Below, piece after piece: positions 51,485 through 60,751 of a DNA stretch of 64,000 nt (the first letter of the stretch is position 1; each line of letters starts with the position of its first letter). The notes under the pieces are model-generated. The model was not told the origin of the DNA, did not search any database, and was given only the letters and a program-made list of their open reading frames with translations. The stretch is from CBDFLD01 sp965249005 (GTDB lineage: Bacteria > Acidobacteriota > UBA6911): contig CBDFLD010000020.1 of assembly GCA_965249005.1 (NCBI GenBank), positions 372,001 through 436,000 of the forward strand. The letters run 5' to 3'. Position numbers and translations under genes: made by a program.

Positions 51485-52993
51485 TTATTTCTCTTCTTCC
51501 CATCCTGGGTGCTTTGGAGCGCCGCCGAGATAGGTGTAGGAGTCAAAGGCATCGCCTGTTCCAAGGACACGAGGGTCGCCGGTGGCTTGTAGTTGCTCGA
51601 AGAGTCTTGCGTGCAGATCCTTCTTCGTATCGGCGTACGCCGAATCGGCTGCAACGTTGTGGAGTTGATGGGGGTCCTCTTTCAGATCATACAACTCCTC
51701 GGCCGGCCGTTTGCCGAACGCGAGATCGTAAAAACGACGATGTGTAGCGTCCTTGTCCCGGTTGTCGATGATGTGGCTCTTCGTTGGTCCGTTGTCCGTA
51801 TCGGAATACCACGCGCCGGGAATGGCGGCCTTTTGGTAGTGCGGCGTGCCAGCCGGCCAGCGATCGGGACGAAAGTTGTGGATGTAGAGCCAGTCCGAGG
51901 TGCGAATGGCGCGACACGGGTACCCTCCCATGTCGGGCGCTTCCTGGGACGGAACGTGTCGCTCCTTCCCGACCAGCACGAAGTCCCGCTTGGAATCCAG
52001 GTGACCGGATTCTTGGCTGTCCAGCAGAGTCATCAGACTTCGACCCGTCATGTCGTCGGGCGGTCGGACGCCGGCGACTTCCAGGAACGTCGGTGCCAGG
52101 TCCGTGAGGCTCACGAAATCATCGATCGATCGCCCGGGCGGCACCTTCGCCGGCCATCGCACCGCGAGCGGAACCCGGACTCCGGTGTCGTAGAGGTGAC
52201 TCTTGCCTCTCGGAAAAGGCATGCCGTGATCCCCGGTCATCACGATGATCGTGTTGTCGAGCTGTCCGATGGCTGCCAGGGCCTGCAGTGCTGATTCGAC
52301 CAGTGTGTCGAAGCGTTGAACTTCGAAGTAGTAATCCGCCACGTCGCTCCGAACCGCCGGATGGTCTGGAAAACTGGCGGGCAGCTGGATCTGGTCCAGT
52401 TCCATCCCCGCGGCTTTGCCGGATCCTGGTTCGTAGGGTCGATGGGGATCCGAGCTTCCCAGCCAAAAGCAAAACGGCGAGCCCTCGGGAAGCTGATCCA
52501 GAAAGCTTTGAAAGTCCGGGTACTGTTCCCCCACCAGTTGCCGCCCCTCCGTCTCGGTGCGGCCCGGCCCCCAGCCCTTTCTTTTCACTCCGATCGTGTA
52601 CCCGGCCTTTTCCAGTAGCTCGGGATAGGTGACAAACTTGTCCGGAAAAACGTTCCAGAGATTTCCGCCGGCTTCGAGCCGCCAGTGCCATTGACCGGTA
52701 AGGATCGCGCCTCTCGATGGAGTGCACGAGGGGGACGACACATAGGCATGGTGAAACAAGACTCCTTCCCGCGCCAGCCGATCAAACGTTGGAGTCTTCA
52801 CGACCGGGTCGCCGTAGCTACCGGCATGGGGCCACCCCCAGTCGTCAGCGATCGCAAAGAGAATATTCGGCGGGCGAGCGGAGCCCTGGTCCGTCTGCTC
52901 GTCGGGGGCCGCGCAACTTGCCAACGACACCAGCAAGGCCAGCGAGGGTATCAGTAGCCCGATTGGGGATACGCGTCGCGATCGAATCAGCAT
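51485..52993 (-). CDS. Sulfatase lipoprotein (formylglycine type)
   Basis: The formylglycine site CTPSRGAILTG and metal site NILFAIADDWGWPHAG are clear, with later blocks VMTGDHGMPFPRGKSHLYD and LTDLAPTFLEVAG. The ATG at 52993 gives a lipoprotein signal ending LASC; the longer frame starts eight residues earlier. About 502 residues. The style matches heparan N-sulfatase/sulfamidase-like members of Planctomycetes. It stands alone between the GntP gene and the serine hydrolase. Confidence 0.88.
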   Translation of the reverse strand: MLIRSRRVSPIGLLIPSLALLVSLASCAAPDEQTDQGSARPPNILFAIADDWGWPHAGSYGDPVVKTPTFDRLAREGVLFHHAYVSSPSCTPSRGAILTGQWHWRLEAGGNLWNVFPDKFVTYPELLEKAGYTIGVKRKGWGPGRTETEGRQLVGEQYPDFQSFLDQLPEGSPFCFWLGSSDPHRPYEPGSGKAAGMELDQIQLPASFPDHPAVRSDVADYYFEVQRFDTLVESALQALAAIGQLDNTIIVMTGDHGMPFPRGKSHLYDTGVRVPLAVRWPAKVPPGRSIDDFVSLTDLAPTFLEVAGVRPPDDMTGRSLMTLLDSQESGHLDSKRDFVLVGKERHVPSQEAPDMGGYPCRAIRTSDWLYIHNFRPDRWPAGTPHYQKAAIPGAWYSDTDNGPTKSHIIDNRDKDATHRRFYDLAFGKRPAEELYDLKEDPHQLHNVAADSAYADTKKDLHARLFEQLQATGDPRVLGTGDAFDSYTYLGGAPKHPGWEEEK

Positions 52994-53092
52994 TGAACCG
53001 TCCTTTTGGGCCATCATCGAAACTGTGTTTCGCTTGGGAGCTTGATCCCAGCAAGTGACTCAATCAGGGCTGGGTGCCTGATAGTTTTTTTC

Positions 53093-54157
53093 TTAGAGAA
53101 TGGCAATGAGATCTTCGGAGATCTGATTGATGGGGACGTGCTCGATATTGCTCAGCACGATAATAACCGAGCGATCCTCCACCAGACGGATCAATCGCGT
53201 CCGAAACCCGTTGATTCCGCCGCCGTGTTGAATCGTGAATTTTCCCAGCTGCTTTCCGACCGCCCAGCCGTAGCCGTAGCTTTGGTTCCCCTGGACTGGC
53301 ATATGTGGCCGGAACATGGCGTCGAGGCTCTTCTTGTTGAGAACCTCTTCAGGGTAGAGGGCTCGGTCCCAGCGAAGCAAATCGTCGACCGTGGAGTAGA
53401 TCGCACCCGCGGCGTATGGGTTGGACATGTCGATGTAGACGGCGTTCTCGAGCCCATCCGGCCCGCGCGCGTAACCTCTTGCACGTCCCTTCAAGATTTT
53501 CTTGCTGTGATCATATCCGGTGTGGAGCATCCCACGGGGCCGAAAGAAATTCTCCGTTAGGTAGGCTTCGTAGCTCTGGCCCGACAGCTTTTCGATGATC
53601 ATGCCCAGCAAGCTGAATCCTGAATTACTGTACGAGTATTTTCCCCCCGGTTCGAACGCAGGCGGTTCGGCCGTCATGCGCCCGAGAATATCAGACAGCG
53701 ACCGGGGGGCCATCATGGCCTTCTGAAAACCTTGTTGGTTCGCTCCGTACTCGTGAAGCCCGGAGCTGTGCGTCAACAGATGGTGCAAGGTAATCTCGTC
53801 GCCGTAGGAAGGGAAGTCGGGCATGTGTGTTCGAATGGAATCCTCGACCCGGAGAGAGCCCCTCTCTTGAAGGAGCATGATGGCTGTGGCGGTGAATTGC
53901 TTGGTGATCGAGCCGATCCGAAACTTCGTTTCCGGAGTGTTGGCGACTTCGTGTTCCCAATCGGCGAATCCATAGCCTTTGCTCAGGACTGTCCGGCCCT
54001 GCTTGGCGATCAGGATAGAGCCGCTGAAATCTCCCAGTTTCGTGTGCGCACCTAGATATGCGTCGATTTCCGCTCCGATATCTCGAGCGGAGGCCGGGAA
54101 GGAGCCTAGAACAAGCCATAGCAAAATCCAACCGCCACGATTCCGGTGCACCACCAT
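53093..54157 (-). CDS. Class C beta-lactamase-like serine hydrolase, secreted
   Basis: Penicillin-binding-protein/esterase fold. The SITK motif (S83, K86) is followed by YSNSG (Y176, N178) and IQHGGGINGF as the KTG equivalent. The ATG at 54157 has AGGAGG six bases upstream and gives a signal peptide (WILLWLVLGSFPASA) and 354 residues; the longer frame from 54349 crosses a palindromic repeat. It probably acts on D-amino-acid peptides or esters in the envelope rather than on antibiotics. Confidence 0.85.
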   Translation of the reverse strand: MVVHRNRGGWILLWLVLGSFPASARDIGAEIDAYLGAHTKLGDFSGSILIAKQGRTVLSKGYGFADWEHEVANTPETKFRIGSITKQFTATAIMLLQERGSLRVEDSIRTHMPDFPSYGDEITLHHLLTHSSGLHEYGANQQGFQKAMMAPRSLSDILGRMTAEPPAFEPGGKYSYSNSGFSLLGMIIEKLSGQSYEAYLTENFFRPRGMLHTGYDHSKKILKGRARGYARGPDGLENAVYIDMSNPYAAGAIYSTVDDLLRWDRALYPEEVLNKKSLDAMFRPHMPVQGNQSYGYGWAVGKQLGKFTIQHGGGINGFRTRLIRLVEDRSVIIVLSNIEHVPINQISEDLIAIL

Positions 54158-54213
54158 GGTTTTCCTCCTGGCGAAAAAACAGATGACAGAATGGAACTTG
54201 GCGGCGATTATAT

Positions 54214-54336
54214 AGGGACGTCTCCCACGTTTCCTGTTTTTTTGTGGGGGCGTCCCATCTGTCTCCGGTTTATGCCGAGAAAAACAGGAAACGCGGGAAA
54301 ACGTGGGGTGCACTCCCAGGGGACGTCCCCTTTTTT
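54214..54336. repeat. Palindromic repeat between serine hydrolase and ligase genes
   Basis: Arms CGTTTCCTGTTTTT (from 54228) and AAAAACAGGAAACG (54280-54293), flanked by further GGGACGTC/GGGACGTCCCC blocks. The right end GGGGACGTCCCC (54319-54330) followed by TTTTTT looks like an intrinsic terminator directly upstream of the ligase gene. Same family as 1203-1255 and 28793-28889. Confidence 0.75.
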
Positions 54337-54347
54337 CGAGGTGAACC

Positions 54348-55910
54348 ATGATTTCGCAAAGCCCTTTCCCGGATGTTGAAATCCCGGATATCTCTCTTCA
54401 CCAGCTGGTGCTCGAGAAGGCCCGTAAAACGGGGGATAAGGCTGCGTTGATCGATGGAACAACTGGCCGGACCCTCACCTATGCAGATCTCGTGAACCAG
54501 ACCCAGCGCGTCGCATTCCACCTGTCGCAGAGAGGTTTTGGAAAAGGAGACTGCCTGGCGATCCATAGTCCGAACCTGCCCGAGTACGTTGTCGTCTTCT
54601 TGGCCGTTTCATCTCTTGGAGGATTTTCGACCACTGCCAATCCTCTCTACACCGAACGCGAGCTCGGCAATCAACTTCGCGACTCGCAGGCGAAGTTTCT
54701 CGTCACGGTTCCGCCGCTCATGGACGTCGCAGCCAAGGCGATGAATGGTTCATCGGTGAGGGAGATTTTCGTTTTTGGAGAGCACGAGGGTGCCACACCC
54801 TTTGCCGATCTACTGAAAAGCGAAGGCCCGTTGCCCCCGGTCGAGCTGGATCCTCGCGAGGACCTGGTTGCCCTTCCGTATTCGAGCGGTACGACCGGTC
54901 TACCCAAAGGGGTGATGCTCACGCACCGGAACCTGGTGGCGAATCTCCATCAGCTTGCCGCGATGGAGGGGGCGGATTCCGCTGATATCACCATCGCCTT
55001 TCTCCCCTTTTTCCATATTTACGGGCTGGTCGTGATCCTGTTGCATGGACTCGACCGGGGGTCGACGATGGTCACGATGCCGCGCTTCGACATGGAACAG
55101 TTTCTGAAGGTGATGCAGGATTACTCGATTACCCGGGGCTATCTCGTTCCTCCCATTGTGCTAGCGCTGGCCAAGCATCCTCTGGTGGATCAGTATGACC
55201 TGTCCAAGCTCGAGATGATCATGTCCGGTGCGGCTCCCCTCGGGGCCCAGACGGCCAACGAGTGTGCGAAGCGGTTGGGGTGCCGGATCAAGCAAGGTTA
55301 CGGGTTGACGGAAACCAGCCCCGGCACTCACATCAATCCGGACGACGCCGTCAAGGATGGTTCGGTTGGCCCGCTCATCCCGAATGTGGAAGGGAAGGTG
55401 ATCGATCCCAGCACCGGGAAGACGCTCTCGTTCGATGAGGACGGCGAAATCTGCGTGCGCGGTCCCAACATCATGAAGGGCTATTTCAAGAAGCCCGAAG
55501 ACACGGCCGCCTGCATCGATCCGGATGGTTGGTTCCATACCGGCGACATCGGCCACGTGGATGAGGACGGTTATTTCTACATCGTCGACCGATTGAAGGA
55601 GCTGATCAAGTACAAGGGCTACCAGATCGCACCCGCGGAACTCGAGTCCATCCTCGTGGATCATCCCGCCGTGGCTGACGCCGCTGTGATTCCGTCCCCG
55701 GACCCGGAAGCAGGAGAAGTTCCCAAGGCCTTTGTCGTCCTCGCAGGGGAGGTCTCGACGGACGAGATTCTCGGCTACGTTGCGGAGCGGGTAGCGCCTT
55801 ACAAGAAGATTCGTCACATTGAAATCGTAGATCAGATTCCCAAGTCTCCGTCCGGGAAAATCTTACGGCGGATGCTGGTTATACAGGAACGTCAGCAACA
55901 GCAGCAATGA
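54348..55910 (+). CDS. AMP-forming acyl-CoA synthetase, 4-coumarate:CoA ligase-like
   Basis: Activates an aromatic or fatty carboxylic acid through an acyl-AMP to its CoA thioester. The P-loop-like motif YSSGTTGLPKGVML, the substrate region GYGLTETSPGTH, the hinge GWFHTGDIGHVDEDGYF and the C-terminal PKSPSGKILRR with its catalytic Lys are all present. 520 residues, intact. GAGGTG precedes the ATG. The preceding palindrome ends with a T-run, so the gene needs a start site within a dozen bases or reads through. The substrate is open. Confidence 0.88.
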   Translation: MISQSPFPDVEIPDISLHQLVLEKARKTGDKAALIDGTTGRTLTYADLVNQTQRVAFHLSQRGFGKGDCLAIHSPNLPEYVVVFLAVSSLGGFSTTANPLYTERELGNQLRDSQAKFLVTVPPLMDVAAKAMNGSSVREIFVFGEHEGATPFADLLKSEGPLPPVELDPREDLVALPYSSGTTGLPKGVMLTHRNLVANLHQLAAMEGADSADITIAFLPFFHIYGLVVILLHGLDRGSTMVTMPRFDMEQFLKVMQDYSITRGYLVPPIVLALAKHPLVDQYDLSKLEMIMSGAAPLGAQTANECAKRLGCRIKQGYGLTETSPGTHINPDDAVKDGSVGPLIPNVEGKVIDPSTGKTLSFDEDGEICVRGPNIMKGYFKKPEDTAACIDPDGWFHTGDIGHVDEDGYFYIVDRLKELIKYKGYQIAPAELESILVDHPAVADAAVIPSPDPEAGEVPKAFVVLAGEVSTDEILGYVAERVAPYKKIRHIEIVDQIPKSPSGKILRRMLVIQERQQQQQ

Positions 55911-55944
55911 TCTAGGGTTGGCATAATCGAACCTGGGAGGTGTC

Positions 55945-58532
55945 GTGTCGATAAGGAAAGCAACTCCGCTTCTTGTTCTCCTGTTCCTGTTTGCATGTTC
56001 TCCAGCGCCGGATGCCTCGTCCGACGGGGATTATCTGGATCGGAGTCTCCGTGCCAAGGTGGAACAGCTCAAAACGGATGCCGCCGCAGAAGCGACAACG
56101 ACGGAGAATGTGTTCGAGCGAACCGATATCCTGTGGGATTGGGCGAATGCCTATGCCCTCACCGCCCGCCCCGTTCCCGTGATGCTCCCGATGGATGTGA
56201 CGTTGCTGAGAACGGGCCAGACTGGTGGAATCGACAAGTTCCCAGAGGAGCTGGGAAGAGCAGATGCAGACGGTGGATCGTTACATCCGGGAGCTGGCGG
56301 TCTCGGATGAGATGCCGGACGCCGTCGGAAAGGTGACGGTTTCGCATGACGGCCCGCTTCACACACGTGCGTGGGTTACGATCGAGCAGACCTATACGGT
56401 CGGCTCGATGCCGATGGTTCCAGGAGGTGCTGTCTTGCTCGGACGCCAGTATCAGGCCAACACCGGCGCCAATCAGCACCAGGACCCCTGCCGGGGACCA
56501 CTATGTCTCCGTCCGCTCGTCCAATCCAGACGCGGAGTTCGACCGAACCGAGATTGCCCTCATGGGGCAGCACGGTGGTTTCCGCTCGAAACGCCCGATG
56601 CCGGCTTTTCGTTTGAAGAACGCCACGCTGGGACCGGGCGAAACCATTACCGTGGTCTATGGAGACCGCTCGGAAGGATCCAAGGGACTTCAGATGCAGA
56701 CGTTTGCAACCGACAATTTGATCCTCCCTTTATATGTGGACCTGGAGGGAGAGGAGAACTTCTTTACTCCGGAGTGGCCGCGGCTGCCGGTATTGGGACA
56801 CGAAGTGGCCTCGGTCAGTGCCATGGCGCCTTCGATTGTCCAGGTCGGGGAACCGTTCGAGCTTTCCATCCGCAGTGAGGACGCGGTTTTGAACCGAGCC
56901 ACCCAGCCGATACCGGCGTACGATGTGCTATTGGACGGTGCGCCTTTCCGTGAGGTGGCCGCCGGCGATCAAGCGATCACGGTCCTGTCGAATCTCGAGA
57001 TCGATAAGCCCGGCGCCCACCGGTTTACCGTTCGAAGCAAGGACGGGCGCCTGGAGGCGACCAGCAACCCGATCTGGGCTCTTCGACAGCCTCCGTGGCA
57101 TGTCTTTTGGGGGGAAACCCACGGTCATACCGAATACGCCGAAGGTCAGGGATCCGCGGAGGAGTTCTTCAAGTTCGGCAAGGAGGACTCGAGACTGGAC
57201 TTTCTCACCCTGTCGGAACATGACGCGTTCATGGACGATTTCGAGTGGCGCACGATGCAGGATCTGACCCGGGAGTACTCGGAGCCTGGGAAGTTCGTCG
57301 CCTTTCTTGGGTACGAGTGGACCGCCTTCCGCCGCCGAGGCGGACATCACAACGTACTGTTCCGGACGCCGGACAGGGAACGTGTTCCGGTGCAGGAAGC
57401 ACACGAATTGTCGCTGCTCTATGATGGACTGCACCGGAGCAACGATCCGGAGGATGTGTTGATCATTCCCCACGCCCATCTTCCCGGAGACTGGACGCAG
57501 CAGGATCCAGAGCTCCGCCGCATTGTCGAGATCTACTCGATGCATGGCAGTTTCGAATGGTTTGGCAATATGTTCCTGAAGCGTGGCTGCGAAGTCGGAT
57601 TTATCGGAGCCTCCGACGATCACCGGTCCAAACCAGGACACCAGCTTGGCCAGGTCAGTGGCGCTCTGGCTGGCAAAAGCGGACTGGCGGCCGTGCTAGC
57701 GCCGGCGAAGACCGCAGACGCAATCTTTTCGGGATTGCGCAACCTTGCCGCCTATGCAACGAACGGACCGCGCATTCTTCTCGATGCGCAGCTCAACGGC
57801 TCGCGGATGGGATTGCGGCAGGAGGACAACCCTCGGCGTCATATTGTTTGCAGAGTTAGCGGAACGGCACCCATCGATCACATCGACGTGGTCAAGAACG
57901 GCTCGGTAGTTTTCAGCCGTCGCTACCTTGCGGCCCCGTTGACTTCCCGTGTCTCGGTCCAAGTCGCGTTTGAGTCTTCGTCCGAGGTCTTCGGTTCGGA
58001 GCGGGACAATCCTCGTCCCTATCGGACCTGGGAGGGCTCGGTGGAAATATCGGGAGCCCAAGTGGAAGGCCTCGATGCCCGCTTCGACAATCGAATCGTG
58101 GATCGTGCCCAGATCGATCCCGGGAACCGCAATCTCATTCACTTCCACGCCGAGACCCGAGGTCATCGCGATGTCATGCTGGTCGAGCTCGACGGCGCCA
58201 GCAGCGGGACCACGTTTCACTTTCGCTTGAAGCCAACACGCGAGCGGGGATCGGCACCCGGACTGATTCGTCCCGCCGCGGATTTGCCGGCCGACGAGTT
58301 CAAGCTGAGCTTCGTCGACTTGAAGGAAGGGAAACTGGAGCGTCCGTTCAGGGTCGACCGCCATACCGACCGGATCATCATCCAGACCATTGATCCCTCC
58401 GCTCCGCTCGATCGGGATTTCGAGTTTACCGACCTCGAATCGACGGCACCCGGGGACTACTACTACGTCCGGGTCACACAGCTGGACGGAGGTCAGGCCT
58501 GGTCCAGCCCATTCTGGGTCGGCCGAAAATAG
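55945..58532 (+). pseudogene. DUF3604 lipoprotein gene, second copy, with two one-base frameshifts
   Basis: A GTG start after GGGAGG leads into a lipoprotein signal (LFLFACS). Reading needs two corrections: an extra G in GGG at 56253-56255 (after FPEEL) and an extra C in CCCC at 56485-56488 (after QHQDP). With both removed, the protein aligns along its full length with the copy at 1253-3326 and supplies the segment lost there (FRRRGGHHNVLFRTPDRERV onward; IIPHAHLPGDW; GFIGASDDHRSKPG). Metal motif GETHGHTEYAEGQG. Both errors are in short homopolymers, so sequencing error is a real possibility; if corrected, about 860 residues, exported. The function of the family is unknown; a PHP-like metal hydrolase is suggested. 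Confidence 0.8.
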
Positions 58533-58612
58533 GCACCGGGGGACCCGGTGCGCTGTCCGACATCCCTCCTCTCGACGAGATCCGGGCTGAACCAAACAAA
58601 CCAAACCAAATA

Positions 58613-58999
58613 CTAGGGTGTTTGGGCCAGCTCGGGGCAGGCACTTAGAATCTTACGATCGTAAGTAACGATCGGAACACCGAGATCTTCAGCCAGAGCA
58701 ACAAACTCACTGTCGTAGCCGGAGAGGCCGGTGCGTCTAGAGACATCAAGAATCCGAGAGGCCGGTATCGAAAAAGTAGCTTCTCCAAAGATTGCTTCGG
58801 CCGCTTCCATCAGCTCCAGGCATACCGAGAAATCGAGCCGCGCGGTCCGTAGATAGGTGGACAGTACGTTGGCAAATTCCGAGCGCCAAAGAAGAGGTGC
58901 GGACCAGTCCGGCTCCCGTGCGTAGAATGCATCCACCTCATCCGTTCGATCGCCTTCAATCAGTAGATAGACGATCAGGTTGGTGTCGGCGACGATCAC
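58613..58999 (-). CDS. VapC-type PIN-domain toxin
   Basis: A ribonuclease toxin likely to cleave RNA when free. Acidic residues of the PIN site are visible: D5 (VADTNLIVYL), E41 in SEFANVL, D95-E97 in SGYDSEFVALAE and D114 in VTYDRK. A GTG start overlaps the antitoxin stop by four bases (GTGA). 128 residues. It is paired with the ribbon-helix-helix antitoxin gene directly upstream. Confidence 0.85.
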   Translation of the reverse strand: MIVADTNLIVYLLIEGDRTDEVDAFYAREPDWSAPLLWRSEFANVLSTYLRTARLDFSVCLELMEAAEAIFGEATFSIPASRILDVSRRTGLSGYDSEFVALAEDLGVPIVTYDRKILSACPELAQTP

Positions 59000-59235
59000 G
59001 ATCTTCCGTCCGAAATGGCCCGTTCGATGTCTTTTTGTTTCAGACCCAGTTGTGCGCGCTGTCGCACTTGGCGGATACGAACGAGATAGGCCTGGGGATC
59101 CTGGCGGTAAGCACCAGTAGAGGATTCGAGAATGGCGATGATTTCCCGATTGAGGCTCCGACCATGCAACTTGGCCCTTTCACGCAACAAAGAGTGGAGT
59201 CGTTTCGGAAGGTCTTTCACGGTGAGACTTGCCAT
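58996..59235 (-). CDS. FitA/VapB-type ribbon-helix-helix antitoxin
   Basis: MASLTVKDLPKRLHSLLRER is a ribbon-helix-helix beginning, followed by HGRSLNREIIAILES; the tail should bind the toxin. The ATG at 59235 fits the predicted transcription start (leaderless or nearly so); the earlier ATG at 59253 would lie upstream of the -10. 79 residues. It represses its own operon through the palindrome in the promoter. Confidence 0.8.
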   Translation of the reverse strand: MASLTVKDLPKRLHSLLRERAKLHGRSLNREIIAILESSTGAYRQDPQAYLVRIRQVRQRAQLGLKQKDIERAISDGRS

Positions 59236-59244
59236 GTTACTTCC

Positions 59245-59273
59245 ATTATGCAACCATTATGGTTCCATTTCAA
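59245..59273 (-). promoter_or_regulatory. Toxin-antitoxin promoter with internal operator
   Basis: On the minus strand TTGAAA (59268-59273) and CATAAT (59245-59250) are 17 bases apart. Between them AACCAT-T-ATGGTT (59252-59264) is a perfect palindrome, and CCATTATG occurs twice, 11 bases apart. This is the expected arrangement for an antitoxin that binds its own promoter. Confidence 0.6.
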
Positions 59274-59289
59274 GTTTCATACCTGAATC

Positions 59290-60744
59290 ATGGAAGTATC
59301 TGGTGGAATGACCATCTTATTTCGCTGGGTGGTTTTTGTTCTCGCGGCGACGCTGACTGCCGCGGGGTGGGGAGACCGAGACCGCTCTCTGTCGGCCGCC
59401 ACGCGAAAGCCAAACATAGTATTCATCCTGATCGATGATTTGGGATGGGCGGATCTGAGCTGTTATGGAAACAAGTTCCACCAGTCACCGAACATCGATC
59501 GATTAGCCGCCCAGGGGATGCGGTTCACGGATGCCTACGCGGCCGGGGCTGTCTGCTCGCCGACGCGCGCGAGTCTGATGACCGGCAAGTACCCGGCCAC
59601 CCTTGCTATAACGGATTTCATTCCCGGGCATTGGCGGCCGTGGGAAAAAATGATTGTTCCCAAGATCGAAAACCAACTCCCGCTTAAAGAAAAGACTATT
59701 GCCGAGGCCCTGCGGGACGTCGGCTACGCGACCATGTATCTGGGGAAATGGCATCTTGGCGGCCGGTCGCATTTTCCCGACCGGCAGGGTTTTGACGAGG
59801 CACTGGTTCAGAGCGGTTCTCACTTTGGCACCCGGCTAGTCGGAACGCGCGAGGTCCAGTTAGAACCAGAGGAGTACCTCGCAGACCGTCTCACCGACGA
59901 AGCCCTGGCCTACATCGATGCGCACCAGGAAGAACCATTCTTCCTGTACCTGTCCCATTACGCGGTGCACATTCCGCTGCAGGCCAAGAAACCGACGATC
60001 GCCAAGTACGAAGCACGCAAGCAGAGCGTAAATGGAAAATCTCATCCGACTTACGCCGCCATGATTGAGCATGTGGATGAGAGCGTCGGCCGTATCCTGG
60101 ACAGGCTCGACGAGCTCGGGATCGCGGACGAAACCCTGGTGATCTTTTTCTCGGACAACGGAGGCCTGATTCAGCGCTTCGATGGCACGGGGCCGATTGT
60201 GAGCACGAACGTTCCGCTCCGCTCCGAGAAGGGTTCCCTCTACGAAGGGGGAATACGAGTGCCGTTGATCATCCGTTGGCCGGGTATAGTTCCATCGGGC
60301 ACGACGAGCGGTGTGCCGGTAAGCAGTGTCGATCTTTTCCCCACGATGATGGACCTGGCGGACGTAAAAATCGATGCCAACCATCGAATCGATGGCACGA
60401 GCCTCAAGCCGTTGGTCACGAAAACGGGACCGCTTCGACGGAACGCCATTTACTGGCACTATCCGCACTATCACCATATGGATCCCGCCGGTGCGGTTCG
60501 CGCCGGTGACTTCAAGTTAATCGAGCGTTACGACAATGGGGAACTCGAGTTGTATCGTCTCACGGATGACATTGGAGAGAAGAGAAACCTAGCGGATCAG
60601 CTGCCCGAAAAAGCTGCGGAGCTGCGCGGCTTGCTCACCGCCTGGCGAAAATCGGTCGGGGCCCGCATGCCGGCGCCGAACCCCGACTACGACGCTGAGA
60701 AAGCCCATCTGTGGAAGCGACGGCCGCGCAACCCCAATCGCTAA
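59290..60744 (+). CDS. Secreted arylsulfatase-like enzyme
   Basis: The formylglycine site CSPTRASLMTG, metal site PNIVFILIDDLGWADLSCYG, GKWHLGG and FFSDNGG are all present. A signal segment (LFRWVVFVLAATLTAAGWG) is at the N-terminus. 484 residues, close to arylsulfatase A of heterotrophic marine or soil bacteria. A start six residues later (59308) is equally possible, as neither ATG has a clear ribosome site. Convergent with the ceramidase-like gene, seven bases apart. Confidence 0.88.
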   Translation: MEVSGGMTILFRWVVFVLAATLTAAGWGDRDRSLSAATRKPNIVFILIDDLGWADLSCYGNKFHQSPNIDRLAAQGMRFTDAYAAGAVCSPTRASLMTGKYPATLAITDFIPGHWRPWEKMIVPKIENQLPLKEKTIAEALRDVGYATMYLGKWHLGGRSHFPDRQGFDEALVQSGSHFGTRLVGTREVQLEPEEYLADRLTDEALAYIDAHQEEPFFLYLSHYAVHIPLQAKKPTIAKYEARKQSVNGKSHPTYAAMIEHVDESVGRILDRLDELGIADETLVIFFSDNGGLIQRFDGTGPIVSTNVPLRSEKGSLYEGGIRVPLIIRWPGIVPSGTTSGVPVSSVDLFPTMMDLADVKIDANHRIDGTSLKPLVTKTGPLRRNAIYWHYPHYHHMDPAGAVRAGDFKLIERYDNGELELYRLTDDIGEKRNLADQLPEKAAELRGLLTAWRKSVGARMPAPNPDYDAEKAHLWKRRPRNPNR

Positions 60745-60751
60745 GGGCCGC

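Noticed and set aside
53093..54157. Antibiotic-resistance beta-lactamase
   Set aside because: The SxxK and YxN motifs are shared by many esterases and peptidases, and the HGGG in place of KTG points to a general serine hydrolase.
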